DNA of 64,000 nucleotides from Jatrophihabitans cynanchi (GCF_027247405.1 NZ_CP097463.1:2418001-2482000); one strand, 5' to 3'. Shown: positions 38,349 to 46,923, numbered from the stretch's first letter. The notes: generated by a model from the sequence alone, not told the origin. Made by a program: numbers and translations.

Positions 38349-38876
38349 TTGTCCGCGACCCAGATCGCCGTCCTGCACACCAGCGCCGGAGACATCCGCG
38401 TCAACCTGTTCGGCAACCACGCGCCGAAGACCGTGCGCAACTTCGTGGAGCTCGCCGAAGGATCGCGCGAGTGGACGCACCCCGGCACCGGTGCGAAGTC
38501 GACCGCGCCGCTGTACGACGGGACGATCTTCCACCGGGTCATCGAGGGCTTCATGATCCAGGGCGGCGACCCGCTCGGGCAGGGCTTCGGCGGTCCCGGC
38601 TACCAGTTCGGCGACGAGTTCCACCCCGAGCTGTCCTTCGACCGGCCGTATCTGCTGGCGATGGCCAACGCCGGGCCGGGCACGAACGGCTCGCAGTTCT
38701 TCATCACCGTCGGGCGCACCCCGCACCTGAACCGAAAGCACACCATCTTCGGCGAGGTCGCAGACGCAGACAGCCGCGCGGTGGTCGATGCGATCGCGAC
38801 CACCGCCACCGGGCGCGGCGACCGCCCCGTCCAGGACATCACCATCAACTCGGTCAGCATTGAACCAACCGAGTGA
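38349..38876 (+). CDS. ppiA: cyclophilin-type peptidyl-prolyl isomerase
   Basis: A 175-residue cyclophilin. The core motifs are [15 protein letters not shown] (catalytic Arg), [17 protein letters not shown] and [11 protein letters not shown] at 38349 has AAGGGAG five bases upstream; there is no signal peptide so it is cytosolic. It corresponds to Rv0009. The 3' end overlaps the rhomboid start in another frame by 17 bases. Confidence 0.93.
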   Translation: MSATQIAVLHTSAGDIRVNLFGNHAPKTVRNFVELAEGSREWTHPGTGAKSTAPLYDGTIFHRVIEGFMIQGGDPLGQGFGGPGYQFGDEFHPELSFDRPYLLAMANAGPGTNGSQFFITVGRTPHLNRKHTIFGEVADADSRAVVDAIATTATGRGDRPVQDITINSVSIEPTE

Positions 38877-39744
38877 CCCCTCGGGTCCGCCGGTAGCGAC
38901 CTGCTACCGGCACCCGAATCGGGAGGCGCTGGTCCGCTGCACGCGGTGTGATCGGCCGATCTGCCCGGAGTGCATGCGGCAGGCGGCCGTCGGCTTCCAC
39001 TGCCCGGACGACGCGAGCCTGGGCGCGCGCAGCATCCCGAGGCAGCGCACGTCCGTCGGTGCCCGGCTGCGCGAATCGGCGCCGGTCGTGACCATCGCGC
39101 TGATCGTCCTGAACGTGGCGGCCTACCTGTACACCGGCGCGAAGTCGCCGGGCGGCCTGGACCGGCCGTACGCCGCCCGGCTGTTCCTGGACTGGCAACT
39201 GCAGCCGGACGTGGTCTACCACCACGACGAGTACTACCGGCTGCTCACCTCGGCGTTCCTGCACGTCAGCCTGCTGCACATCGGGGCGAACATGCTCGCG
39301 CTCGGCGTGATCGGGCCGCCGCTGGAACGGCTGCTCGGCCGCACCCGGCTGCTCGCGCTCTACCTGCTCGGCGCGCTGGGTGGCTCGGCCGCGATCTTCG
39401 CCTTCGGCACGGCGGAGCAGCCGGTGGTCGGGGCGTCCGGCGCGATCTTCGGGTTGTTCGCGGCGAGCCTGGTGCTGGTGCGCCGGCTCGGCCTCGACCC
39501 GCAGTGGCTGATCGGGATCATCGTGCTCAACTTCGTCTTCACCTTCTCGGTGCGTGACATCTCCAAGCTCGGGCACCTCGGCGGCTTCGTCACCGGCGGG
39601 CTCGCGGCGCTCGCGATAGCGGGTTGGCCGACGGTGCGCACCCGGCTGGCGACCGGTCGTCAGGTCGCCGGGCTGGCCGCGGTCGCCGCCGTGGTGGTGC
39701 TGGTCGTCGCGTTGCGCAGTGCGACCGGCGCCTCGTCGTTCTGA
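38860..39744 (+). CDS. rhomboid family intramembrane serine protease with zinc-binding N-terminus
   Basis: A 294-residue protein. The first 45 residues have a B-box-like zinc motif ([19 protein letters not shown] then CPECM and HCPDD). Six to seven membrane helices follow: [15 protein letters not shown] (conserved Asn loop), [13 protein letters not shown] with catalytic Ser, and GHLGGFVTG with catalytic His. A TTG at 38860 in the ppiA end is the first start that keeps the zinc motif; GTG inside VATCYRHP is an alternative. Substrates are unknown. Confidence 0.88.
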   Translation: MNQPSDPSGPPVATCYRHPNREALVRCTRCDRPICPECMRQAAVGFHCPDDASLGARSIPRQRTSVGARLRESAPVVTIALIVLNVAAYLYTGAKSPGGLDRPYAARLFLDWQLQPDVVYHHDEYYRLLTSAFLHVSLLHIGANMLALGVIGPPLERLLGRTRLLALYLLGALGGSAAIFAFGTAEQPVVGASGAIFGLFAASLVLVRRLGLDPQWLIGIIVLNFVFTFSVRDISKLGHLGGFVTGGLAALAIAGWPTVRTRLATGRQVAGLAAVAAVVVLVVALRSATGASSF

Positions 39745-39753
39745 ACCGGAGGA

Positions 39754-40188
39754 TCAGTCCGGCCGGCAGGCACGCACCAGCGCGGCCACCTGCTCCGGAT
39801 CGGCACCCAGGGCGCGACGGCTGAACACGACCAGGTGCGGCCCGGCGTCGATCTCCAGGGTGCGCGAGCGCAGGCCGAGCCGATCGCGCACGTCGGCCCG
39901 CACGTCGTCAACCTGCTCCCATGGCAGCCGCAGGTGGGTGAAGGGCGTGCGCAGCTCCAGGCCGTGCGCGTCGGCGGCCAGGCGCGGCCAGCACAGCAGG
40001 TCGATCAGCGCGTAGCCGAGCAGCACCGCAGCGGCGCCGGCGAACAGCAACCGGCCGGCCGGATCACCCGTCAGGGCTGCGGCACCCACGGCCAGAACGC
40101 AGAGCAACCCGGTCAGCGCCGTCAGCCGGTGGTCCGGGCCGAAGTGCAACCGGACCCGGCGCGGCGGGCCCATCCGTTCGTTGTCCAC
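39754..40188 (-). CDS. PH-domain-like membrane protein (Rv0010c-like)
   Basis: A 144-residue protein with two membrane helices (about 25-45 and 50-68) and a C-terminal bPH-like beta domain (DAHGLELRTPFTHLRLPWEQVDDV, then RTLEIDAGPHLVVFSRR). It sits between rhomboid and crgA as Rv0010c does. GTG at 40188 overlaps a perfect DnaA box; ATG at 40173 is an alternative start that would leave the box outside the gene. Confidence 0.75.
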   Translation of the reverse strand: MDNERMGPPRRVRLHFGPDHRLTALTGLLCVLAVGAAALTGDPAGRLLFAGAAAVLLGYALIDLLCWPRLAADAHGLELRTPFTHLRLPWEQVDDVRADVRDRLGLRSRTLEIDAGPHLVVFSRRALGADPEQVAALVRACRPD

Positions 40189-40255
40189 AGAGTTGTCCCC
40201 AGCTGGGGATGAGTTACAGCCGTGTAATCACAGGCGTGGACAATGCTGTGGACGC
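40181..40255. promoter_or_regulatory. DnaA-box cluster upstream of crgA
   Basis: Box-like nonamers: TTGTCCACA 40181-40189 (perfect), TTGTCCCCA 40193-40201 (8/9), CGTGGACAA 40235-40243 (8/9, reverse), TGTGGACGC 40247-40255 (7/9, reverse). TCCCCAGCTGGGGA (40196-40209) is a perfect 14-bp palindrome. They lie between the two leftward genes. Confidence 0.65.
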
Positions 40256-40260
40256 CCGGC

Positions 40261-40536
40261 TCAGCGCCACTTGACGGCCATGACCAGGCCGACGAGCATC
40301 ACGCCGAAGCCGACGGCGAAGTTCCACGAGCCGAGGTCGGCCATCACCGGCACGTGTGGCGACGTGCCGCTGCTGGTGAGGTAGTACACGACCAGGTAGG
40401 CGAGCCCGATCAGCATGACCGCGGACATGACGATCGGGTACCAGCTCGGGCTAGGGGCAAGCTGCTTCGAGCTCGCGTGCAGCGCCTCGGCCCGCACCGG
40501 GGCGTCGTTCTTCTTGCGGACCTTGGACTTGGGCAC
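40261..40536 (-). CDS. crgA: cell division protein CrgA
   Basis: A 91-residue CrgA. It starts MPKSKVRKKN, has a short soluble N-terminus and two membrane helices (WYPIVMSAVMLIGLAYLVVYYL and WNFAVGFGVMLVGLVMAVKW). CrgA interacts with FtsZ, FtsQ and FtsI to coordinate septation. GTG at 40536 has AGGAG nine bases upstream. It sits in the expected actinobacterial place (Rv0011c). Confidence 0.94.
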   Translation of the reverse strand: MPKSKVRKKNDAPVRAEALHASSKQLAPSPSWYPIVMSAVMLIGLAYLVVYYLTSSGTSPHVPVMADLGSWNFAVGFGVMLVGLVMAVKWR

Positions 40537-40702
40537 GTCGATCTCCTGCTCGAGCATCGCCCGGGCAGCCCCCGGACGGGTGACCACGAGTGCGGGCCAC
40601 ACCGGTTAGCGTAGTCGGCGACCCCGATTCGCCCCAGCGACAGCCGGGCGGGGGGAATCGCCCGGGACGAAAGCCCGGACCCGAGCTCGGAAGTGAGGTG
40701 CG

Positions 40703-41452
40703 GTGGTGGGCAGGCTGAGCGGACGGCCCGGCGGGCGCGGCCCATGGCGGGTGCTCGTCCCGGTCGTCTGCCTCGTCGCCGGGCTCGGCTTCGCCGCGAG
40801 CGCCCGTGACTCGCGCGGCACCGACCTGCGCCCGGCCGGCACCGCCAATCTCACCGATCTGGTGCGCACGGCCGAGCGGCGGGTGCAGCAGGCCGACGCG
40901 GTGCTGGCCGGGCTGCAGCGGCAGGTCTCCGCAGCCGCCGTGGGGGCCGGCCGCGCGGACCATCGCGTCGCCGAGGCCCAGCAACAGGTGACCCCGCTGA
41001 AGGCGCCGGCCGGCCTGACTCCGGTCACCGGCCCGGGGATCGTCGTGGTGCTCGACGACGCTCCGCAGTCCGCCGACTCGGCCGGCGTGGATCCGAACCA
41101 GCTCGTCGTGCACCAGTCCGACCTGCAGGCGGTCGTGAACGCGCTCTGGGCCGGCGGCGCGGAGGCGATGAGCATCGCCGGGCAACGGATGATCGCCACC
41201 AGCGCGGTGCGCTGTGTCGGCAACACGCTGCTGCTGAACGGTGAGGTGTACTCGCCGCCGTTCCGGGTCGCCGCGATCGGGCCGTACCGGCCGATGGAGA
41301 AGGCGCTGGACGCCTCCCCCGGGGTGAAACTGTTCCAGCAGGCTGCCGGCTATTACGGCCTCGGCTACACCACTGAGTCACAGGCCGCGCTGCGGCTGCC
41401 CGCCTACCGTGGCACGATTGGGCTCGCCTACGCGCGGGCGGGGACGAAGTGA
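40703..41452 (+). CDS. DUF881 family membrane protein
   Basis: A 249-residue protein with one N-terminal membrane helix (about 15-35), a coiled-coil (NLTDLVRTAERRVQQADAVLAGLQRQV) and a DUF881 domain (about 105-245, PGIVVVLDDAP; DLQAVVNALWAGGAEAMSIAGQR). Homologues (Rv0012) lie next to crgA and sortase E and are tied to envelope or division assembly, without a proven reaction. GTG at 40703 is the first of two adjacent GTGs. Confidence 0.85.
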   Translation: MVGRLSGRPGGRGPWRVLVPVVCLVAGLGFAASARDSRGTDLRPAGTANLTDLVRTAERRVQQADAVLAGLQRQVSAAAVGAGRADHRVAEAQQQVTPLKAPAGLTPVTGPGIVVVLDDAPQSADSAGVDPNQLVVHQSDLQAVVNALWAGGAEAMSIAGQRMIATSAVRCVGNTLLLNGEVYSPPFRVAAIGPYRPMEKALDASPGVKLFQQAAGYYGLGYTTESQAALRLPAYRGTIGLAYARAGTK

Positions 41453-41462
41453 GGCCGAACCA

Positions 41463-42395
41463 GTGAGCGAGCAGACGCACACCGCGTCGGTCGGTGACGT
41501 CCCACCGCTCGTCCCGCCGACCGGTCCGCCGCCGGGCGGCGGCGATGACCCGGACGACAGCCACCGCCGCTCGTCCTTCGGGGACAAGGTGCGCTTCGTG
41601 GTCCGCGGCATCGGGCAGACGCTGATCACCGCGGGCGTCGTCGTGCTGCTGTTCGTGGTCTACGAGGTCTACATCACCAACTTCTACGCGCACCGCGCCC
41701 AGCACCGGGTGCACACCGCACTCGAGCAGCAGTGGGAGCAGGGCACCGACGTGCTGGCGCTGCCGCAGGGCGAGTTGCGCAAGCTGGACGGGCACGGGAT
41801 CGCGAACCTGTACATCCCGCGCTTCGGCACGGACTACGCGTGGACGGTGGTCGAGGGCACCAACGACGCCGACCTGGAGAAGGGGCCGGGCCACTACCCG
41901 AACTCGCAACTGCCCGGCCAGCTCGGCGACTTCGCCGTGGCCGGCCACCGCGTCGGCAAGGGCGAGCCGTTCCTCAACCTGGACAAGCTGCGGGCCGGTG
42001 ACGCGGTCGTCGTCGAGACCCAGACCACGTGGTTCGTGTACTGCGTGATCGGCGCCGGCAACGACAACCGCTCCTGCTCCCCCGGCGCCCGTGGTGCGAG
42101 CCTGTCGAACGTGGACGCGAACAAGGTGCCCGGCCGCGAGATCGTCAGCCCGAGCGCCGGGCAGGTCGTGCTGCCGGTCCCGAACGATCCGGGCGCGACC
42201 CGGCCGTACCGCACCGGCTACCTGACGATGACCACCTGCCACCCGAAGTTCACCGCGAACCAGCGGATGATCGTGCACGCCGTGCTGGACGCGCAGTACC
42301 CGCGCGGGATCGCCAAGCACAAGGCCGCGAACGGCAAGTACAGCACCGCGATCCCGGCCCCGATCAACGCCCTCTACACCCAGGTCGGTCACTGA
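41463..42395 (+). CDS. class E sortase
   Basis: A 310-residue sortase with a Pro-rich cytoplasmic N-terminus, one membrane helix (about 50-75) and the sortase barrel. The catalytic triad is visible: His in FAVAGHRVG (about 160), Cys in TMTTCHPKF (about 260) and Arg in ANQRMIVHAVL. Class E enzymes favour LAXTG substrates; no such substrate gene is in the window. GTG at 41463 starts 10 bp after DUF881, and the stop overlaps the next ATG. Confidence 0.93.
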   Translation: MSEQTHTASVGDVPPLVPPTGPPPGGGDDPDDSHRRSSFGDKVRFVVRGIGQTLITAGVVVLLFVVYEVYITNFYAHRAQHRVHTALEQQWEQGTDVLALPQGELRKLDGHGIANLYIPRFGTDYAWTVVEGTNDADLEKGPGHYPNSQLPGQLGDFAVAGHRVGKGEPFLNLDKLRAGDAVVVETQTTWFVYCVIGAGNDNRSCSPGARGASLSNVDANKVPGREIVSPSAGQVVLPVPNDPGATRPYRTGYLTMTTCHPKFTANQRMIVHAVLDAQYPRGIAKHKAANGKYSTAIPAPINALYTQVGH

Positions 42396-42556
42396 TGTAC
42401 GTATGGATCTGGCGGCACCTACCCGGCACGTTGCCGCTGAAGCTGCTGCAGACCTTGCTGCTTCTCGCGGCGGTGTGCGCGCTGCTGCTGTTCGTCGTGT
42501 TCCCCTGGATCGAGCCGCACCTGCCGATCAACGACGTCACGGTGCCCGGCCAATGA
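42395..42556 (+). CDS. small single-helix membrane protein after sortase
   Basis: A 53-residue protein (MYVWIWRHLPGTLPLK...) with one membrane helix (about 17-40) and a short outer tail (EPHLPINDVTVPGQ). ATG overlaps the sortase stop and its own stop overlaps pabA, so translation is coupled. Small proteins of this type are frequently found in this place in actinobacteria; role unknown. Confidence 0.75.
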   Translation: MYVWIWRHLPGTLPLKLLQTLLLLAAVCALLLFVVFPWIEPHLPINDVTVPGQ

Positions 42557-43203
42557 CCACCCCGCGGATCCTGGTCGTCGACAACTACGACAGCTTCGTC
42601 TACAACCTGGTCCAGTACCTCGGGCAACTGGGCGCCGCGGTCGACGTGCGGCGCAACGACGAACTCGTCCCGCAGGATGTGGACGGCTTCGACGGGGTGC
42701 TGATCTCACCCGGGCCGGGCACCCCGCAGGACGCCGGCCTCTCGATGGCGATCGTGTCCGAGTGCGCCACCCGCCGGTTGCCGCTGTTCGGCGTGTGCCT
42801 CGGGCACCAGGCGATCGGCGCGGTGTTCGGCGCGCCGGTGGTGCGCGCGCCGGAGTTGCTGCACGGCAAGACGAGCGCGGTGCTGCACGACGGCACCGGG
42901 GTGCTCGCCGGTTTGCCGTCGCCGTTCACCGCGACGCGCTACCACTCGCTCGCCGTCGAGCGTGCCGCGCTACCGGCCGAGATCGTGGTCACCGGCTGGA
43001 CCGACTCGGGCGTGGTGATGGCGTTGCGGCACGCGGAGTTGCCGATCGACGGCGTGCAGTTCCACCCGGAGTCGGTGCTCACCCAGGGCGGGCACCGGAT
43101 GCTGGCGAACTGGCTGACCCGCTGCGGCGCCACGGTGGACGACGCGCTGGTGTCGCGGTTGGGTGCCGAGGTCGAGTCGCTGCGCGAAAGCGCCTTCGCC
43201 TGA
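42553..43203 (+). CDS. pabA: aminodeoxychorismate/anthranilate synthase component II
   Basis: A 216-residue class I glutamine amidotransferase providing ammonia for p-aminobenzoate (and possibly anthranilate) synthesis. The motifs are VVDNYDSFVYNLVQYLGQ, ISPGPGTPQDAG, the nucleophile Cys in FGVCLGHQAIG, and HPESVLT with the catalytic His/Glu. ATG at 42553. In mycobacteria and streptomycetes pknB follows; here an unrelated convergent gene follows. Confidence 0.93.
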   Translation: MTTPRILVVDNYDSFVYNLVQYLGQLGAAVDVRRNDELVPQDVDGFDGVLISPGPGTPQDAGLSMAIVSECATRRLPLFGVCLGHQAIGAVFGAPVVRAPELLHGKTSAVLHDGTGVLAGLPSPFTATRYHSLAVERAALPAEIVVTGWTDSGVVMALRHAELPIDGVQFHPESVLTQGGHRMLANWLTRCGATVDDALVSRLGAEVESLRESAFA

Positions 43204-43204
43204 G

Positions 43205-43783
43205 TCAGCCGCCGGCGGCGGCGTGCGCCTGCGCGGCGGCTTTGGCCTGCTGCTTGAACGCGCGCACCGCCTTGAGCGATTTCGCGTCCACCACGTCGGC
43301 CACCGAGCGCAGCGCGCCCGCTACCCCGTAGTCACCCGCGGCCTCGCGCCAGCCACGCGGGCGGACGCCGAACTGCTTGCCCAGCAGTGCGGTGAAGATC
43401 TTGGCCTTCTGCGGGCCGAAGCCGGGCAGGGCGCTGAGCCGCCGCACGAGTTCGCTGCCGGAACCAGCCCCCGTCCAGATCGCGGCCGGGTCGCCGTCGT
43501 AGCCCTCGACGATCGCCTGCGCGAGGGCCTGCACCCGCTTGGCCATCGCGGCCGGGAAGCGGTGCAGTGCCGGCGGCTCACGGAAGATCGCCTCCAGGCC
43601 GGCCGGGTCGTGCTCGGCGATGGCCCGGGCGTCCAGCGCACCGCCGAGGCGCTCGCGCAGCACCTCAGGTGAGGTGAATGCCTTTTCCATCGGTATCTGC
43701 TGGTCGAGCAGCATGCCGACGAGCAGGGCCAGCGGGCTGTCGTCCAGCAGGCGGTTGGCTTGCGGGGTGCTCGCGAGGTACAT
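43205..43783 (-). CDS. HhH-GPD family DNA glycosylase
   Basis: A 192-residue small base-excision protein. The helix-hairpin-helix is RRLSALPGFGPQKAKIFTALLGK (about 108-130) and the region before it (LLVGMLLDQQIPMEKAF) matches the small HhH-GPD repair group. No Fe-S cluster Cys are seen. The substrate base is not inferable. It converges on pabA with a 1-bp gap. Confidence 0.85.
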   Translation of the reverse strand: MYLASTPQANRLLDDSPLALLVGMLLDQQIPMEKAFTSPEVLRERLGGALDARAIAEHDPAGLEAIFREPPALHRFPAAMAKRVQALAQAIVEGYDGDPAAIWTGAGSGSELVRRLSALPGFGPQKAKIFTALLGKQFGVRPRGWREAAGDYGVAGALRSVADVVDAKSLKAVRAFKQQAKAAAQAHAAAGG

Positions 43784-43833
43784 GCGGTGATCCCATCACA
43801 CCGAGCGGCTCACATCGAGTGCCATGACGGCGG

Positions 43834-44574
43834 TCAGTCGCGGTGGCGTGATTCCGGCAGCGGTGGCAGCTCCAGCTCGCCGGACTCGATGACGTCCTCG
43901 GCGATCGCGATCAGCTTGCGGTGCCGGCTCTGGCTGGCGATTCGCAACAGGTCGAAGGCCTGCTCGTCGGTGACGCGGTAGCTGGCCATCAGCACGCCAA
44001 TCGCGGTGCCGATGCGGCGGCTGTTCACCAGCGCCTGCTCGAGGTTGTCGATCTTGTCCTGGCGGCGTGCCGCGGTGTGCGCGAGCGCGCCGTGCGTGGC
44101 GAGCAGGACCGCGGTCGTCTGGTCGGTCTCGTCGAATGCGTCGAGTTCGGCGGAGTACAGGTTGAGGCCGGCGAGCAGGTCGTCGTTCTCCAGGTACAGC
44201 CGGACGGACAGCATGCTGTGAATGCCGAACTCCGCGGACGCCCGCCGGCCGAACTCCGGCCAGGTGCGGTCGTGGGCGAGGTCGCCGACGCGGTAGGTGG
44301 TGTCGGCGAGGATCGCGTCGACGCACGGGCCGGAGCTGAGTTCGTACTGGATCGCGTCGACCCGCAACGGCAGCTCACTGGTGGCGGCGATCGTCTCGAA
44401 CTTGCCCTTGCGCCCCCGGCTGATCGCCGCGTGCTGGGCCGCCGGGATCGACTCGAAGGCCCGCCGGCTGATCGTCTCCATGACCTCGTCGACGGTGCGC
44501 AGCGAGTTGAGCTCACGCCCGAACCCGGAGAACAGCCCCGCCAGCGCCGCCGGGTCGTGCTGTGCTCGGCTCAC
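43834..44574 (-). CDS. GAF-ANTAR domain regulator
   Basis: A 246-residue protein. A GAF domain covers about 25-165 (FETIAATSELPLRVDAIQYELSSGPCVDAI), and a C-terminal ANTAR RNA-binding helix bundle covers about 180-235 (LEQALVNSRRIGTAIGVLMASYRVTDEQAFDLLRIASQ). ANTAR proteins act as antiterminators on dual-hairpin leader RNAs. GTG at 44574 has GGGAGA six bases or so upstream. It stands 38 bp from the transporter gene transcribed in the same direction. Confidence 0.9.
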   Translation of the reverse strand: MSRAQHDPAALAGLFSGFGRELNSLRTVDEVMETISRRAFESIPAAQHAAISRGRKGKFETIAATSELPLRVDAIQYELSSGPCVDAILADTTYRVGDLAHDRTWPEFGRRASAEFGIHSMLSVRLYLENDDLLAGLNLYSAELDAFDETDQTTAVLLATHGALAHTAARRQDKIDNLEQALVNSRRIGTAIGVLMASYRVTDEQAFDLLRIASQSRHRKLIAIAEDVIESGELELPPLPESRHRD

Positions 44575-44612
44575 GTCGTCTCCCTCCCGATGGCCGCGTG
44601 GACGGGGCGACG

Positions 44613-45251
44613 CTACACCCGCGAATCGCCCGCGGTGGCGAGCGCCATGGCAGCCGGTGCGCCGGTGCGGCCCGCGGCCGTGGTTGCCGGGCGTCGCCGC
44701 AACTCGACGGCGAGGATCACCAGCGCGCTGGTGAGGGTGACGGTCGCCGCGACGGTGACGGCGAGGTCGTGCAGCACGAGCGCGTAGAACAACCAGGCGG
44801 CCTGCGAGGCACAGCGCATCAGCCAGGCACTGATCGACACCGCTGAAGGCACGTGCGCCGGCCGGGTGAGCGAGGTGATCAGTTGCGGCCAGGACGACAC
44901 CAGTCCGATCGCGAACGCCAGCAGCCCGAGCAGCGTGGGCGGCGCCACGGCTGCGACGGCGCCGACCACGGCGAGCAAGGCGGCGAGCCGGGCTGCCCGG
45001 GTCCGCGGCGCGGTCACGCTCGGCACGAGCAGCGCGATCAGGACCGCGCCGCTGACGATCACCACGTTGCCGGGGATCTGTGGCAACTCGCGGGCACGGA
45101 TGCCGTACAACAGCCAGGTGCTGCACGAGATCGCGGTGAGCGACCAGGACAGCGCCGATACGCCCGGCATGGCGCGGTTGCGCACGGTACGGGCGATCTG
45201 CGGGATCACCATGCCCATGCCCAGCGCAGCACCCAGATAGCCTGAGCCCAC
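44613..45251 (-). CDS. PQ-loop/SWEET-like membrane transporter
   Basis: About 212 residues with six to seven hydrophobic helices and two Pro-Gln-type motifs (GMGMVIPQIARTVRNR and GLVSSWPQLITSLTR), as in SWEET/MtN3-PQ-loop carriers. Longer starts (GTG 45311) would put the LacI operators inside the gene; GTG at 45251 leaves them 37 bp upstream. It is divergent from a LacI regulator with matched operators, which suggests a sugar or related small-molecule substrate under that repressor. Confidence 0.7.
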   Translation of the reverse strand: MGSGYLGAALGMGMVIPQIARTVRNRAMPGVSALSWSLTAISCSTWLLYGIRARELPQIPGNVVIVSGAVLIALLVPSVTAPRTRAARLAALLAVVGAVAAVAPPTLLGLLAFAIGLVSSWPQLITSLTRPAHVPSAVSISAWLMRCASQAAWLFYALVLHDLAVTVAATVTLTSALVILAVELRRRPATTAAGRTGAPAAMALATAGDSRV

Positions 45252-45287
45252 TGCCAGGCTGTGCAGATCGGGGATACCGGGCAGTAG

Positions 45288-45327
45288 CTGTATCGATACA
45301 GAAGCGTGCACGACTGTAACGATACAG
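45288..45327. promoter_or_regulatory. paired LacI operators
   Basis: CTGTATCGATACAG at 45288-45301 (perfect 14-bp palindrome) and CTGTAACGATACAG at 45314-45327 (one base different), centre to centre 26 bp. They lie in the lacI-transporter divergent gap, 37 bp before the transporter start and 42 bp before lacI. Confidence 0.8.
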
Positions 45328-45369
45328 TCAGCCACCAAATCGAGTGCGAGCACCACGAGAGGACAGCCG

Positions 45370-46416
45370 ATGCCGGAAGGCCGGCCCACGCTGGATACGG
45401 TCGCCGCCGAGGCGGGGGTGTCCCGGATGACCGTGTCCAACGCGTACAACCGTCCCGATCAGCTGTCCCCGCAGACCCGCGAGCGGGTGCTCGCCGCAGC
45501 GGTCAGGGTCGGTTACGCCGGCCCGGACCCGACCGCCGCGTCGCTGCGGCGTGGCAACACCGCGACAGTCGGTGTCGTGCTCACCGAGCAGCTGCCGTAC
45601 GCGTTCGCCGACCCCGGCATGGTCACGATCCTGCACGGCATCGCGGCCGAGCTGAGCGCGGCAGGGCACGCGCTGCTGCTGGTTCCCGCGGCCGGCCCGG
45701 GCAACAGCGAGCCGGGGGCGCTGCTGCGCCGCGTCATGGTCGATGCCCTGATCCTGTGTTCGATCGCGCCGGACGACCCGGCCGTGAGTGCCGCCCTGGA
45801 CCGGCAGCTGCCCCTCGTCATGGTGGGCAGCCCGAAGCTGCCGAAGGTACCCAATGTCGGTGCGGACAACCACTCGGCAGCCGCCCTCGTCGCCGAGCAC
45901 CTGTACCGGCTCGGGCACCGCCGCGTCGCGGTGCTGACCCACCAACCGCACAGCGGAACGGGTCCGCGGCGCCCTGGCTTCCAGAGCCGCACCGAGGGGT
46001 TCCGCGCCGCGTTGCTCGAGCGCGGCGTACCTGTCGACCACGTGACCGTGCACTCGGCGGAACGAAACGACCGCGACGCCGGTGCGGCGGCCGCGGCCGA
46101 ACTGCTCGCCGTCTCGCCGCGCCCCACCGCCATCTTCGCCGTCACCGACATCCTCGCACTCGGCGTGATCGATGCCTCGATCGCGGCCGGCATCGCGGTC
46201 CCGGACGAGCTCTCGGTGGCCGGCTTCGACGACATCCCGGCCGCCGCAACGAACGTCCCGTCGCTCACCACGGTCGCGCATGCGCTGTACGAGCAAGGGG
46301 TCGCGGCAGCCCGGTTGGCACTGCGGCGGATCGCCGGCGAGCGCGTGCGGCCGCCCCGGCTCCCGGCCGAACTGGTCGTCCGGGGCAGTACGGCACGCGC
46401 GGCTCGGGCGCAGTGA
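45370..46416 (+). CDS. LacI-family transcriptional regulator
   Basis: A 348-residue repressor: HTH and hinge at residues 1-60 (TLDTVAAEAGVSRMTVSNAYNRPDQLSPQTRERVLAAA), then a periplasmic-binding-protein-type effector domain with LGHRRVAVLTH and LSVAGFDDIPAA. The ligand is unknown. It is divergent from the PQ-loop transporter and two matching palindromes lie between them, so autoregulation and control of the transporter are likely. Confidence 0.93.
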   Translation: MPEGRPTLDTVAAEAGVSRMTVSNAYNRPDQLSPQTRERVLAAAVRVGYAGPDPTAASLRRGNTATVGVVLTEQLPYAFADPGMVTILHGIAAELSAAGHALLLVPAAGPGNSEPGALLRRVMVDALILCSIAPDDPAVSAALDRQLPLVMVGSPKLPKVPNVGADNHSAAALVAEHLYRLGHRRVAVLTHQPHSGTGPRRPGFQSRTEGFRAALLERGVPVDHVTVHSAERNDRDAGAAAAAELLAVSPRPTAIFAVTDILALGVIDASIAAGIAVPDELSVAGFDDIPAAATNVPSLTTVAHALYEQGVAAARLALRRIAGERVRPPRLPAELVVRGSTARAARAQ

Positions 46417-46429
46417 GGCTAGGACGTAC

Positions 46430-46861
46430 GTGACGCGGGGCAGCGGCTGCGACCGGCGGGGCACGGGGCCGGCTGACCTGCCGGTCGTGGTGGGCGCGGC
46501 GATCGTGCGCGCCGGCTCGGTGCTGGCGGCCAGGCGCTCCGCGCCGCCCGCCCTGGCCGGTCGCTGGGAGTTCCCCGGCGGCAAGGTCGAGGACGGCGAG
46601 TCGGACGCCGACGCGCTCACTCGGGAGTGCCGCGAGGAGCTCGGCGTCGACGTCGAGGTAGGGACGCAGCTGGCACGGGCGACCGTGCGTGACGTGCTGG
46701 AGCTGCGGGTCTACCGGTGCACGCTGCGCGCCGGCGAGCCGGTGGCGCTGCAGGATCACGACGAACTGCGCTGGGTCGGGGCGAGCGAACTCGGCGGGCT
46801 GGACTGGCTGCCTGCCGACCGCCCGGCGGTCGCCGCCGTCGGTCCGCTGCTCGGACCCTGA
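46430..46861 (+). CDS. MutT-type Nudix hydrolase
   Basis: A 143-residue MutT-like enzyme. The Nudix box starts at GGKVEDGESDADALTRECREELGV (about 48-71) with intact REcrEE; the WEFPGGK opening and a DHDELRWV near the C-terminus are typical of 8-oxo-dGTP/CTP pyrophosphohydrolases. GTG at 46430 starts 13 bp after the lacI stop. A sanitation role for oxidised nucleotides is likely. Confidence 0.85.
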   Translation: MTRGSGCDRRGTGPADLPVVVGAAIVRAGSVLAARRSAPPALAGRWEFPGGKVEDGESDADALTRECREELGVDVEVGTQLARATVRDVLELRVYRCTLRAGEPVALQDHDELRWVGASELGGLDWLPADRPAVAAVGPLLGP

Positions 46862-46923
46862 GCGCCCTTGCCGGCGGTAGCTTGGACGCATCAGCGCACC
46901 GAGCCGCGAGGAAGAGGCGAGCC

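Noticed and set aside
40630-40702. possible riboswitch leader before the DUF881 gene (GGGGGAATC with a 7-bp stem)
   Set aside because: Only one short stem can be drawn; I could not fit it to the c-di-AMP or another known riboswitch consensus.
43834-44574. ANTAR target RNA near the GAF-ANTAR gene
   Set aside because: No dual-hairpin leader with hexanucleotide loops was found in the neighbouring gaps.
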